A DNA stretch of 64,000 nucleotides from an uncultured Microcaldota archaeon (GTDB lineage: Archaea; Micrarchaeota; Micrarchaeia; Anstonellales; Bilamarchaeaceae): NCBI GenBank assembly GCA_903828955.1, contig CAIKOA010000006.1:1-64000 (forward strand), in the 5' to 3' direction. The position numbers were made by a program, and so were the translations under genes. Below the pieces are notes generated by a model. The model was given only the letters and a program-made list of their open reading frames with translations, ran no database searches and was not told where the DNA came from. Positions 28,162 to 37,401 of the stretch are shown piece by piece (the stretch's first letter is position 1; every line of letters starts with the position of its first letter).

Positions 28162-28341
28162 TTATTCACCGTCACCTTTTTTCTCGCTTGCCTTTATCTT
28201 GTCCGTTCTCCAGTTCCTGTTCTTGTTGTTCCAGACAACTTTCCTCTTCGTCCTTACAGTCACGAATACAGGAAGCCTCTTGTTCTGCTTGGTCTTTTTC
28301 CCAAGCCGTTTCTTTTTTGCCAGGCTCTTGTGTTTTGCCAT
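28162..28341 (-). CDS. rpl39e: Ribosomal protein L39e (59 aa; below ORF-track cutoff)
   Basis: Hand translation MAKHKSLAKKKRLGKKTKQNKRLPVFVTVRTKRKVVWNNKNRNWRTDKIKASEKKGDGE*; matches L39e. Confidence 0.9.
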   Translation of the reverse strand: MAKHKSLAKKKRLGKKTKQNKRLPVFVTVRTKRKVVWNNKNRNWRTDKIKASEKKGDGE

Positions 28342-28362
28342 TCTAGAATCACCGTTTTTTCT

Positions 28363-28668
28363 TCATTTGAATGTTATCTTTGTTTCCCGCCCCTTTCCCC
28401 GGACGGCGCTCAGGAGCGAAAGCAATTCTTCCTCGCTTATCTGCCTCCTTACCTTTCCATACGCCCCGAGCACCTGCCGTGCCGCGGCCGCATAGAGCTG
28501 CGGGCTTGCGATGCGCACGTTCATCATGCGCGCATACGCCTTATCCGAAAGCGCAATCCGAAGCGCGCTTTTAAGCTGCCCCTCGATCTTTTTCGTTTCG
28601 TTAGCCTGCTGCGCCTCTTCTAGCTTTTTCCTTCGAGCTTCTTCAAGCTCTTCATCCACCGTTTTCAC
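28363..28668 (-). CDS. PDCD5-like DNA-binding protein
   Basis: VDEELEEARRKKLEEAQQANETKKIEGQLKSALRIALSDKAYARMMNVRIASPQLYAAAARQVLGA; GTG start after S19e preferred over ORF Met. Confidence 0.82.
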   Translation of the reverse strand: MKTVDEELEEARRKKLEEAQQANETKKIEGQLKSALRIALSDKAYARMMNVRIASPQLYAAAARQVLGAYGKVRRQISEEELLSLLSAVRGKGRETKITFK

Positions 28669-28675
28669 CGAAAAA

Positions 28676-29086
28676 TTATTTGGCGAGTTCCCCCGCGCTC
28701 TTATCCATGAGTGATTTTCCCTTTGCGGTAAGCTTTCTCCCCTTAGCGCTCTTATCCATGAGGCCTGCCCCTTCAAGGGCCTGGAATGCCTTCCTTATCG
28801 TGGAGCCTCCCGCCGGCACGTGGTGGCTGGGCCGTACTCCCCTGTCCTTGCTCCCTCCGTAGTGCCTCCTCATCCGTTGCGTTCCCACCGCGTCGTTCAC
28901 ATATGCCTGCCTCATCAGCGAGGCGCACCTGACAAACCAGAAATCCGGGCTTTCCGGGGGCCGCTCTGCATGCGCCCCGCTCTTTACAATCCCGACGAAT
29001 GCGGGCTTTTGTATTCCCATTCCCTTGAGCTTGCCTGCTACTTTTGCGATGAGGGCATTTGCCCCAACATCAAACGTCCTGACCAT
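28676..29086 (-). CDS. rps19e: Ribosomal protein S19e
   Basis: DFWFVRCASLMRQAYVNDAVGTQRMRRHYGGSKDRGVRPSHHVPAGGSTIRKAFQALE. Confidence 0.93.
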   Translation of the reverse strand: MVRTFDVGANALIAKVAGKLKGMGIQKPAFVGIVKSGAHAERPPESPDFWFVRCASLMRQAYVNDAVGTQRMRRHYGGSKDRGVRPSHHVPAGGSTIRKAFQALEGAGLMDKSAKGRKLTAKGKSLMDKSAGELAK

Positions 29087-29205
29087 TTTTTCACCTATCT
29101 TTGTTGCTTTTCAACTAAAAAGCTGAATACTCTAGTTCTGGATATTTAGTTTATTTATATTTATAAAGATTGCTCCCAGCCTGCTTTCCGCCCAAAACCC
29201 CCCAT

Positions 29206-30504
29206 TTAGCGGGAAGTCCCCCATCTTTTATAGTACCAAAAGGATCCCAGTGCAAGAAGCAAAACCATCATCCCGATCGCCGCAGGGGGCAATATCTTGT
29301 GTGCAAGGGTTTCCTCTTCCGGTGCGGGCTTCCCCGGCCGGTAATACTCAGGATTCCCCGCAGGCTCCCCGGTCTCGCTTAGGCCCCACCGTGTCACTTT
29401 CCTGCTGTATATCTCCCTTCCATACTCATGCTTCCCAAGGAAGAAATCCGTCCCCTCTACAGTTAGGTTGTGCGGCCCCCATCCGGAGTATGTATGGTTT
29501 ATTTCGTATAGGCGCGAAAAGGGCATGTTCCCCCCAACTACCGGATTCGCCCAATACGAAAGGTTGTACCCAGCCATGCTCGCATTCCTGAAATCCACAG
29601 TCGGGCTTGAGAATATGTGCCAAACCCCCACCGGGTCCTCCAAAACCGTGAAGTTGTAAATCTGCGCAGTTGCGGTTTTGTTTCCATCCATGCTTATTTC
29701 CGCCTTGTAGATGCTCTTCCTGGAAAACACAAGCGTATCAAAATGGTTATCCTCATACCATTGCTCCCCGAGCACCGGCTTTGCAAGGAAAAAGCTCGCA
29801 TTCCCGCTCTCAATTATGAAATTCTTGCTGGAATTCCCCTGCACCAGTATGTTCCAGTACTGCAGCGGCTCGAAAGTCTCGCTTACGCAGGTGCAGGTTT
29901 GCCCCCCATGCCCATCGTCTTCGCATTTAAGGTACTGGTTTGAAACCACCACCTCGAAATAGTAGGCATATCTCCACTGCAATTCTACAGTGAGGTTCTC
30001 AGTCCCGTTCGCGGTTTCCAGTTCCTCATAGGTGAACGGAATCCCCACAAGAGGCTCCGGGTTCATATGCTGGCCGTTTGCCTCATCAATCCAGCCATAA
30101 TCAATCAGCGTTTTGGACCGGGTTGCGTTCCTGAAAGTGAAGCTCATTATCGCGCTCCGCGAATAGTTGATTAATGCAGGATAATAATAGTCCGTGCACC
30201 CGTCGCTGTCCTCTTCGGTCAGGGTTTCGCCGTCCGCATTCCTTTCGTTCCACGCCCAGAGGATTCCCTGCGCATCACTTGGAATCCGGTCATCCACCTG
30301 CGGCATTGCCGCCACTATGCTCATATTCACCTTCGCAGGCTGTTCCGGGGTGGGCACCCCCAGCGAAATCTTAGGAGTCCCCATCAATCCATTCTCAATC
30401 CCCGCATTGTGCGCGTTTACCTCATTTATCGGAGGGTCAGCGTATGCAAACAAATAGGAAAAAAAGACCAAAAGAAGAACGAAGAGGCATTTCCCTCCCA
30501 TCAC
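29206..30504 (-). CDS. Exported membrane-anchored protein, many N-glycosylation sequons
   Basis: Signal peptide MMGGKCLFVLLLVFFSYLFAYA; C-terminal TM ILPPAAIGMMVLLLALGSFWYY. Confidence 0.7.
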   Translation of the reverse strand: MMGGKCLFVLLLVFFSYLFAYADPPINEVNAHNAGIENGLMGTPKISLGVPTPEQPAKVNMSIVAAMPQVDDRIPSDAQGILWAWNERNADGETLTEEDSDGCTDYYYPALINYSRSAIMSFTFRNATRSKTLIDYGWIDEANGQHMNPEPLVGIPFTYEELETANGTENLTVELQWRYAYYFEVVVSNQYLKCEDDGHGGQTCTCVSETFEPLQYWNILVQGNSSKNFIIESGNASFFLAKPVLGEQWYEDNHFDTLVFSRKSIYKAEISMDGNKTATAQIYNFTVLEDPVGVWHIFSSPTVDFRNASMAGYNLSYWANPVVGGNMPFSRLYEINHTYSGWGPHNLTVEGTDFFLGKHEYGREIYSRKVTRWGLSETGEPAGNPEYYRPGKPAPEEETLAHKILPPAAIGMMVLLLALGSFWYYKRWGTSR

Positions 30505-32405
30505 AACATCTCTTCAAGCTGTTCAACCGTCGCAAGCGAAACAAGGCCGTTTGCCCGCTTCACTTCCAGCATCGCGTGCTCATCCCCGCTCAGGGATTTA
30601 GTGAATTTCCTCTTGTCCTCCTCGTCTTCGAATACAAGTATGAGCTTCTTCTGTATTTCCGCATACTGGATTGAAATCAATGCAGACCCAATGTCGAACC
30701 CGTCCTTCTTCTCGTTGAATTCAACCCCGTTCACTACGAGCGCATCCCTTATCTGCCGCTTCAGCACGTTGTTGCGCACATCGCCCCAGCCCGTAAGCTG
30801 GTAGTGCTCCCCATACCTCTCCACAAGCCCCCTATTTTCAAGCTTCTTGAGGACGGCTTCCAAATCCCCGTCGAACATGTCCGCGCCGTCGGTTATGTCC
30901 CGCCTTGCTTCGTATGCGATTTCCGCAGCCGTCACCGGAACCTTTTCCCACCCAAACCTTTCCTGCGCCCTTTCTATGCACTCGACAATCTGCACGGCCG
31001 TAACTTCCAGCGGCCTTCTTTCCTGCCTCGCCATTTTCTCTATTTTCAGCACGTACACAGGCTTCCTTCTCATTGTTGCAAGCACGTATACGACCACGAT
31101 CAGGACGACCACGAACGGCCCGTACCTGATGTACGCTTCGAATGTGCTTTCCTGTGTGCGCGTATAAGTGATGTCCTGCTTGTACTCAAGATATTGTATC
31201 CTGAAGATGTTGTCCCCGCTCCTCAGTTTTTCATTCACCGAGGCGGTACCGTCAATTATCGAGTAGTCCTTGGGTTCCCCGTCATTTACGGAAACCGTGA
31301 TCTTTCCCTCTTTCAGGGGCTCCCCATCCACATTCACGCTGAAAACAGTCCTTATGTCCCAGGCCTCCTCCAGCTTCACATCCACCTTTTTCACATGTAT
31401 GTAAGTGGAGCCGAGCATCCCCGAGCTGTCATACACCTTTACAATGTAATCTCCGGGCTCCTCAAATGAATATGTATAATAGAACGCCTTTTCCACCCCA
31501 ATTCTCCCGAGCTCTTCGCCCTGGAGCACCTTCCCGTCCTTTTCAACAGTGTAGAACGCCTTCCCGCTCGTATTGCTAAGGGTAAAGGAAACCGCAGCCC
31601 TTTCCCATGGATACACTTCCCCATCCGTTTCCATTTTTACGGGCTCCTTGGGAAGAAGCCCGGAATTCACAACCGCCATCTGGTTGTTCGTGGTATAGAC
31701 CGCCCTCAGGTACCCGTTTTCCGCGAGCGGCACAAACAGGCTATTGTCCCCGTCATACTCTGCAAACGGCCGTGACACCTCGGAAACAACCGCCCACCTG
31801 TTTTCAAGCAATTCCCTTTTGAGCGCATCAACCTTTGTTTTGTCATCCATGAATTCATCAAGGGTGTATTCCTTCACGAGTATCTTGCTTTTTGTGGCCT
31901 CATCCAGGTTGGTATACCAGTAGTCCTTCCTGAGGCTGCTCGCCATCTTCATGTCCGTTTTTCCGATGTAAATAAGCGTATTGAAACTTCCGGTGGAGCC
32001 AATCGTATTCAGGATATAATCCGGAATCGCCCCTGTAGGGACAATGATTATTGCGTCCCTCTCTTTGAGCACTTCCGTGCCATGCACCACCTCCACTTCC
32101 ATCCCGTAGTCGCGGAGAGTTTGCATTTCCGTGACAAAAGAATCAAAGGTGTCCATCCCGATCCCGGTTTCGCTCAGAATCACGACCCTGTCCCTTGGCT
32201 TTTCACCAAGCGCAAGAAGCGAGATGTTCCCAGTTCCGTTTGCATGGTAGAGGCAATATCCGTATCCCCCGGCCCTTCCCTGCGAAGTTATGTCCACATA
32301 ACCCGCGGGGGCGGATTCTTTCGGAGCCTGGAAAAGCGCGAGCAGAAGGGTCCCTGCAAGGAACGCAAAAACAACGAACCCCACTATGAACAATGTCCTA
32401 TTCAT
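30501..32405 (-). CDS. Membrane protein: large extracytoplasmic domain, TM, cytoplasmic winged-helix-like domain
   Basis: N-terminal MNRTLFIVGFVVFAFLAGTLLLALF; TM FVVVLIVVVYVLATM; then VPVTAAEIAYEARRDITDG...LEAVLKKLENRGLVERYGEHYQLTGWG. Confidence 0.75.
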   Translation of the reverse strand: MNRTLFIVGFVVFAFLAGTLLLALFQAPKESAPAGYVDITSQGRAGGYGYCLYHANGTGNISLLALGEKPRDRVVILSETGIGMDTFDSFVTEMQTLRDYGMEVEVVHGTEVLKERDAIIIVPTGAIPDYILNTIGSTGSFNTLIYIGKTDMKMASSLRKDYWYTNLDEATKSKILVKEYTLDEFMDDKTKVDALKRELLENRWAVVSEVSRPFAEYDGDNSLFVPLAENGYLRAVYTTNNQMAVVNSGLLPKEPVKMETDGEVYPWERAAVSFTLSNTSGKAFYTVEKDGKVLQGEELGRIGVEKAFYYTYSFEEPGDYIVKVYDSSGMLGSTYIHVKKVDVKLEEAWDIRTVFSVNVDGEPLKEGKITVSVNDGEPKDYSIIDGTASVNEKLRSGDNIFRIQYLEYKQDITYTRTQESTFEAYIRYGPFVVVLIVVVYVLATMRRKPVYVLKIEKMARQERRPLEVTAVQIVECIERAQERFGWEKVPVTAAEIAYEARRDITDGADMFDGDLEAVLKKLENRGLVERYGEHYQLTGWGDVRNNVLKRQIRDALVVNGVEFNEKKDGFDIGSALISIQYAEIQKKLILVFEDEEDKRKFTKSLSGDEHAMLEVKRANGLVSLATVEQLEEML

Positions 32406-33790
32406 TACTTCACTCCTTCGCCCCGGAGCCAGTCGAGGTCGTTTCTGTAAAACGTCCTTATATCTTTTAAGCCTTCCATCAGCATCAGGGGCCTTTCCAA
32501 GCTCAATCCCCATGCGAGAACGGGATAAACTTCGCAGATCGGTTTTGTCATTTCAGGCCTTAAAATCCCCGCGCCTCCGATTTCCATCCATTCCTTCCGC
32601 TCTTCGTAGAATACTTCCACTTCCACGCTCGGTTCAGTATATGGGAAGTAGCTCGGCCTGAACCTCACTTTCTCAAAGCCGAATCTTGAATAGAATTCCT
32701 TGATTAATCCGAATAAATCCCTTAGAGTTGCCTTATCCCAGGCAACTATCCCCTCCACCTGGTGGAATTCCGCCAAATGCTTGAAATCCGTTGCCTCATT
32801 CCTGAATACCCTCCCAATCGCAAAATATTTCTTCCCCTCATTCCCCTTCAGTTTATTCAGGTACCTTGCGCTGAGCGCGGTTGTATGCGTGCGGAGCACC
32901 CTTCTCTTTGCCTCCCCCTCGCTCCACTTATATTTCCACCCTTTCTCATGCGCCTTCTTAACTTTCTCCACAATTTCTTTTTCCGGGAGCTCCTCTTCCC
33001 CTTCCAAATAGAAAGTATCCGCCATCTCGCGCGCAGGGTGGTCCTGCGGCTGGAAGAGCGCATCGAAATTCCAGAACGCGCTCTCCACCATGTTCCCTTC
33101 CATCTCCTCAAAACCCAAATCCTCGAAAACCCTCCTTACTTTCTGGGTCATTTTCGTAATCGGGTGCGCCTTTCCAATCGGCGCATCTTTAGTAGGCGCA
33201 ATCGCATAAGGCCGGAATTCCGCGTTCTTCCACGCGCCGCTAGTAATTATTTGCGAAGTGAGTTCCCCAATTTCTTCTTTTATTTCCCCAATTCCCTTCG
33301 CTTCCTTTTTTCCCGCCTCGGTAAGGGAAACGATAGTCTCCTTCCCCCTCTCTTCCTTCAATAATTTTCTTTTAAGCAGTATTTCCAAATCCGCCTTTGC
33401 CGCCTTTTCCGGGGAAGCAGCTGCCTTTGCAAGCGAATAGTCTCCGGGCTCTTTCAGCTTTTTTACCTTCCCATCAACGACTTCTATCCATCCATTCCTC
33501 TTTGCCCATTGCAGCCCGATTTTCCCTTCCCCATCCAGTTCTGAAACCATGCTCCCGTCTTTCCAGAGAAGGTTCACTTCCGGGAACCCGTCTTTTATAT
33601 ATTTTTCGCATTCAGGGGTTCTTGAAAATCCGGAGCTCTCCCTTTCCTCTACTTTTGCAAGCCCCTTTTCCTGCAGCCAGAACGCCGCCCTCCTTGCGCT
33701 GTCCGGGTTCAGCCCGAGCCCCTCAACCCCGGACTTCCCAATCCGTTCAAGCGCCTTTAGCAGTTCCTTCTCTGTCCTGTGAAGTATCAT
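32405..33790 (-). CDS. pheS: Phenylalanyl-tRNA synthetase alpha subunit
   Basis: HPAREMADTFYL, LRTHTTALSARYL, FHQVEGIV, RFRPSYFPYTEPSVEV. Confidence 0.95.
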   Translation of the reverse strand: MILHRTEKELLKALERIGKSGVEGLGLNPDSARRAAFWLQEKGLAKVEERESSGFSRTPECEKYIKDGFPEVNLLWKDGSMVSELDGEGKIGLQWAKRNGWIEVVDGKVKKLKEPGDYSLAKAAASPEKAAKADLEILLKRKLLKEERGKETIVSLTEAGKKEAKGIGEIKEEIGELTSQIITSGAWKNAEFRPYAIAPTKDAPIGKAHPITKMTQKVRRVFEDLGFEEMEGNMVESAFWNFDALFQPQDHPAREMADTFYLEGEEELPEKEIVEKVKKAHEKGWKYKWSEGEAKRRVLRTHTTALSARYLNKLKGNEGKKYFAIGRVFRNEATDFKHLAEFHQVEGIVAWDKATLRDLFGLIKEFYSRFGFEKVRFRPSYFPYTEPSVEVEVFYEERKEWMEIGGAGILRPEMTKPICEVYPVLAWGLSLERPLMLMEGLKDIRTFYRNDLDWLRGEGVK

Positions 33791-34605
33791 TTCACTACCT
33801 TCCTTACCCTTGTTTGCAGGTGGAGGTATCCGCCCACAATAATTACGATTAATATGATAAGCGCAATCCCCTCAGGCCCTGAGAAAACCTGCATGATCGC
33901 ATCCTTTGAGTCCGTGAAGAAAGCCAGCACCTCATCATCAAGCCCCTCCTCCCTCTCAAAAACAATGCTGAACCTTGCAAGGACCGTATTCTTCCAGCTC
34001 ATTTCCTTCAGGTTCTTCATGTCCGCCCGCGCAACGCCTTCAGGGAGCGGGTTCACTTCAATTGCTTTCGCATCGTCCGGAAGAATCACGCTCAGCCTTT
34101 CGTTTTCCCCAAGGATCACATCCCCAAGGCCGCTCTCCTCAAAACCGAGCGCAGAAGGGTTCAATGAATACCTGGTGGTCCTCGGCTTGTAGTTATCCAG
34201 TATGAAAATCCCGGTATCGTTCACGATTTTCCCATTCTTGTCCAGATAACCGTCCACATGGTAGGTTATCTTCAATTGGCCGTGGCAGAGGTCCGCAAGC
34301 GGGTTGCACTGGTATACGGGCTGCGGCCTCACCACCACGTTGCTTATATCCACATATCTATTATCCACGTGGCACCTTGCATCCTGCAGGCCGGTGAGCT
34401 CGCTCCAGCTTGCCAGATTGTTTTGCGACAAGCCGCTCTTATACAGGTCAATGCTGTTCTGGGTGGTTATCAGGAGGCCCAGGTTCTCGGTTATCTCCGC
34501 GCTCCCGTCCGGATTCACATCGATTGCTACATCCATTGAGGTGAGCGTGATCGCGGAATGCGAGAATGACAGGCACAGAAGCAAAACCAGCAATAGGTTG
34601 CGCAT
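33787..34605 (-). CDS. Exported membrane-anchored protein
   Basis: Signal peptide MRNLLLVLLLCLSFSHS; C-terminal TM IALIILIVIIVGGYLHL. Confidence 0.68.
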   Translation of the reverse strand: MRNLLLVLLLCLSFSHSAITLTSMDVAIDVNPDGSAEITENLGLLITTQNSIDLYKSGLSQNNLASWSELTGLQDARCHVDNRYVDISNVVVRPQPVYQCNPLADLCHGQLKITYHVDGYLDKNGKIVNDTGIFILDNYKPRTTRYSLNPSALGFEESGLGDVILGENERLSVILPDDAKAIEVNPLPEGVARADMKNLKEMSWKNTVLARFSIVFEREEGLDDEVLAFFTDSKDAIMQVFSGPEGIALIILIVIIVGGYLHLQTRVRKVVK

Positions 34606-34774
34606 AAGGCGGTTTTCCCGCTTTTATATTTAAATATTGCCCCTATGCGGGTTTTTTGCCGTTTCCTTTTCCCATTTGCCTATCTTCGCAGGAAACCTTA
34701 GAAACATTTATAAAGATTATCGGAGAGTTCGGAGCTACAATCCTACCTAAAATACGGATAAAAAAAGTGATGAT

Positions 34775-35455
34775 ATGAATAAAACCATATGGGCAATTGC
34801 CTTCGTGGTGTTGGCGTGCGGCGTAAGCTTCGCTATGGATAATGCCTCGATAACTCCAGGCACTCAATCCGAGTATGAGCAGGCAGTATCCGCAGGCAAC
34901 ATAACTACTGAAGGAGGGAATGTAACTGCAGTGAATATCGACGCGAACACGTCCACTGAGAAGTGGGCTGGTTTCTTCGGAAATGTTACGGGTACAATTG
35001 TGCTCGCTCAGTCAGGCGACACGAGCTTCCTGTACAACTGGACCGCAAATGGGACCACCGGTGAAGTTTGCGTAAGTGCTACTCCAAATTGGGGAACGCT
35101 TCACGAACTAACCACTGCAGTAGGAGGACTCATTGATACGGCTTGGGGCTTCAACGCAACCGAGGCGGACTCCGGAACTAACACAGTCAACGGCAGCACC
35201 AATGTCTACAACATCGAGGCTAAGGATTATACCACGGACGCTATAACGACTGGCGGGGGCTTCATGACAGGAATCTTTGGCTTTAATACAGCTACGCCAA
35301 CAGTACCGACTGACTTTGCGTTCTGCGTGAACACTACTGCTTCAGGGAAGTACTACAAGGGCACCGATGCGAACTACGAGCTTATGGCTCCGACTCCGGA
35401 CTCAGAAGACGGGTCTCAGACTCAGACCTACTACTTCTTCGTGGAGTTAGTCTGA
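34775..35455 (+). CDS. Small secreted Thr/Asn-rich protein (no C-terminal anchor seen)
   Basis: Signal peptide MNKTIWAIAFVVLACGVSFA; upstream TATA-like acatttataaag. Confidence 0.68.
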   Translation: MNKTIWAIAFVVLACGVSFAMDNASITPGTQSEYEQAVSAGNITTEGGNVTAVNIDANTSTEKWAGFFGNVTGTIVLAQSGDTSFLYNWTANGTTGEVCVSATPNWGTLHELTTAVGGLIDTAWGFNATEADSGTNTVNGSTNVYNIEAKDYTTDAITTGGGFMTGIFGFNTATPTVPTDFAFCVNTTASGKYYKGTDANYELMAPTPDSEDGSQTQTYYFFVELV

Positions 35456-35633
35456 AGGAATCCTTTCCTTCTTTTTTCTTTTATTTTCTAAAACCAAACC
35501 TCTAATCGCTGAAAAATAAAAACCAGAATCAGTCTATTTCGTTTGCATTTTATGTTACTTTCAATTAACGCAAAGTGGATTTTGTGTCAAGTAAGTTTAA
35601 CATAAACTGGAATAGGCCTTACTCACAAAGCGC

Positions 35634-35669
35634 GTTTAGTTTTAGTGTCATAACTCACCAAAACTAAAC
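35634..35669. promoter_or_regulatory. 10-bp perfect inverted repeat (candidate operator) upstream of Fic gene
   Basis: GTTTAGTTTT - 16 nt - AAAACTAAAC; additional TTTA/TAAA half motifs nearby; TATA-like catttataaac downstream. Confidence 0.55.
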
Positions 35670-35731
35670 TACAGTTTATTTTTGATATAAAATGATACCA
35701 TTTATAAACTCTTTTGTCCAGCCTATTACTC

Positions 35732-36949
35732 ATGAAAACTAAATGGGACTGCCTTTTCGCCCTTTTTGAACTCAAGGAGGCAAAATTAAGCGCAATCGCA
35801 AAAAAAGCCGGCACGTCAAACTCCAGCGCGCGGCAGAAACTAGTCTCCCTCATGAAGGATTCCCTAATCAGCGAAGAAAAGGAAACCTACCGGCCGACCA
35901 AGAACCCAAATTCCTGGAACGCCTTCAACATAATGAAATTCTGCAGGGCCAAAGGAATAAACTACAACCTCTTCCTGAATGAAGAGTTTGCAAAAATACT
36001 CGAAACCGGCTTAGGCAAAAACGAAGCCACATTGGAAGATTTCAAAGGAAGCCCCCAGACAACGAGAAAATACCTCGCCCACCTGTCACGCTTAAACCTG
36101 CTCTTCGTCATTTCAAAAAAACCGCTCAAAGTAAAATTCATAAACGACCCGGTGTTCAGCGAAGTGCTCGCTTTCTTCAAAATCCCGGAAAAACCCCAAA
36201 AAGAATCCAAAACCCCGCCGCAGGAATACCGGGAGATTGAAGCGCTGCTCAAAAAATTCAAAAGGGAAAAAACGAACCCGGGCCTCTCAGCAATGGAAGA
36301 AGAGCAAAAAATCGAATTCACCTCAGCCTCAACCCAATTGGAGGGGAATACGTTCACTTTGGAGGAATCGAAAGAGCTCCTCCTCCACGACATCATCCCC
36401 CCGGATAAAAAACTAAAGGAAGCCAACGAAGTGAAAAATTACTACGCCGCGGTCAATTACCTGTTCAACCACCTTGATGAGCCATTATCCATAGATTACG
36501 TCCTGGACCTGCACCGGATAGTGGTTTTCAACCTCGGAGTAAAAGAAGGGGTGAGGAACTCCCAGGTTTCAATACGGGGCAATCCTTTCTACAAGGTTTC
36601 TCCTTTCCCGGAGATTTTCCCGAAGCTGGATTCCCTCTGCAAAAAAATCAATGAATTCCTCAAAGAAAAAAGAACCGCCGGGGAAACAATCGAATTTGCA
36701 ACGTACGCCCATAACGAGTTCCAGCATATCCATCCATTTGAGGATGGGAACAGCCGCGTAACTCGCCTCCTCTGGAATTACGTTCTGATGCGAAACGGGT
36801 TCCCGCTTATCAATATCTACTCAAATGCGCGGGAAGAATACATTTCATTGACCAAACTTGCAAGGCAAAGGGACGATAAGAGATTGAATGCATTCCTTGC
36901 AAAAATAATCCAGAATAATTTGTATAAAATAATGCGCGCCCCAGGGTAG
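35732..36949 (+). CDS. Fic-domain protein with N-terminal winged-helix-like region
   Basis: Fic motif HIHPFEDGNSRVTR; inhibitory-type motif STQLEGN; N-term LSAIAKKAGTSNSSARQKLVSLMKDSLI. Confidence 0.88.
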   Translation: MKTKWDCLFALFELKEAKLSAIAKKAGTSNSSARQKLVSLMKDSLISEEKETYRPTKNPNSWNAFNIMKFCRAKGINYNLFLNEEFAKILETGLGKNEATLEDFKGSPQTTRKYLAHLSRLNLLFVISKKPLKVKFINDPVFSEVLAFFKIPEKPQKESKTPPQEYREIEALLKKFKREKTNPGLSAMEEEQKIEFTSASTQLEGNTFTLEESKELLLHDIIPPDKKLKEANEVKNYYAAVNYLFNHLDEPLSIDYVLDLHRIVVFNLGVKEGVRNSQVSIRGNPFYKVSPFPEIFPKLDSLCKKINEFLKEKRTAGETIEFATYAHNEFQHIHPFEDGNSRVTRLLWNYVLMRNGFPLINIYSNAREEYISLTKLARQRDDKRLNAFLAKIIQNNLYKIMRAPG

Positions 36950-36997
36950 AACGGGCTCGCCAAACGCGCCATATACCAAACGCACTAAGCGCCCATT

Positions 36998-37390
36998 CTA
37001 CTTCTGCAGCATCTTAGGTATGTCCTCGCAATTCAATGCGAGTTTCATAAACCCAATCTCAGATAGCGATACCCATCTCCCAAGGGAATGCTCAGGCCCC
37101 AGAAAGAACTGGGAACCATTAACCTCTCCAGAGAACACCAGATAGACGGAGTGCTTCTCCACCCCATTCTTCTCATAAGTAGCAGAAGTAACCCCTAAGT
37201 ATTCGCAAGTAGTTGCAGAAAGCCCGGTCTCTTCCCGCAATTCCCTTTTCGCAGACACTTCTGGCATCTCGCCCCAGTCCACTCCGCCCCCGGGGAATTC
37301 CCACACCTCATTATCCTTTCTTTTAAGCAGCAGTACCTTTCCCTCAAAGAAAGGCACAAAGCAAGCGTTCAGTTCCTGTATTCTTTCCAT
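36998..37390 (-). CDS. NUDIX hydrolase
   Basis: Nudix box GGGVDWGEMPEVSAKRELREETGLSA. Confidence 0.9.
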   Translation of the reverse strand: MERIQELNACFVPFFEGKVLLLKRKDNEVWEFPGGGVDWGEMPEVSAKRELREETGLSATTCEYLGVTSATYEKNGVEKHSVYLVFSGEVNGSQFFLGPEHSLGRWVSLSEIGFMKLALNCEDIPKMLQK

Positions 37391-37401
37391 TATTATCCCC
37401 T

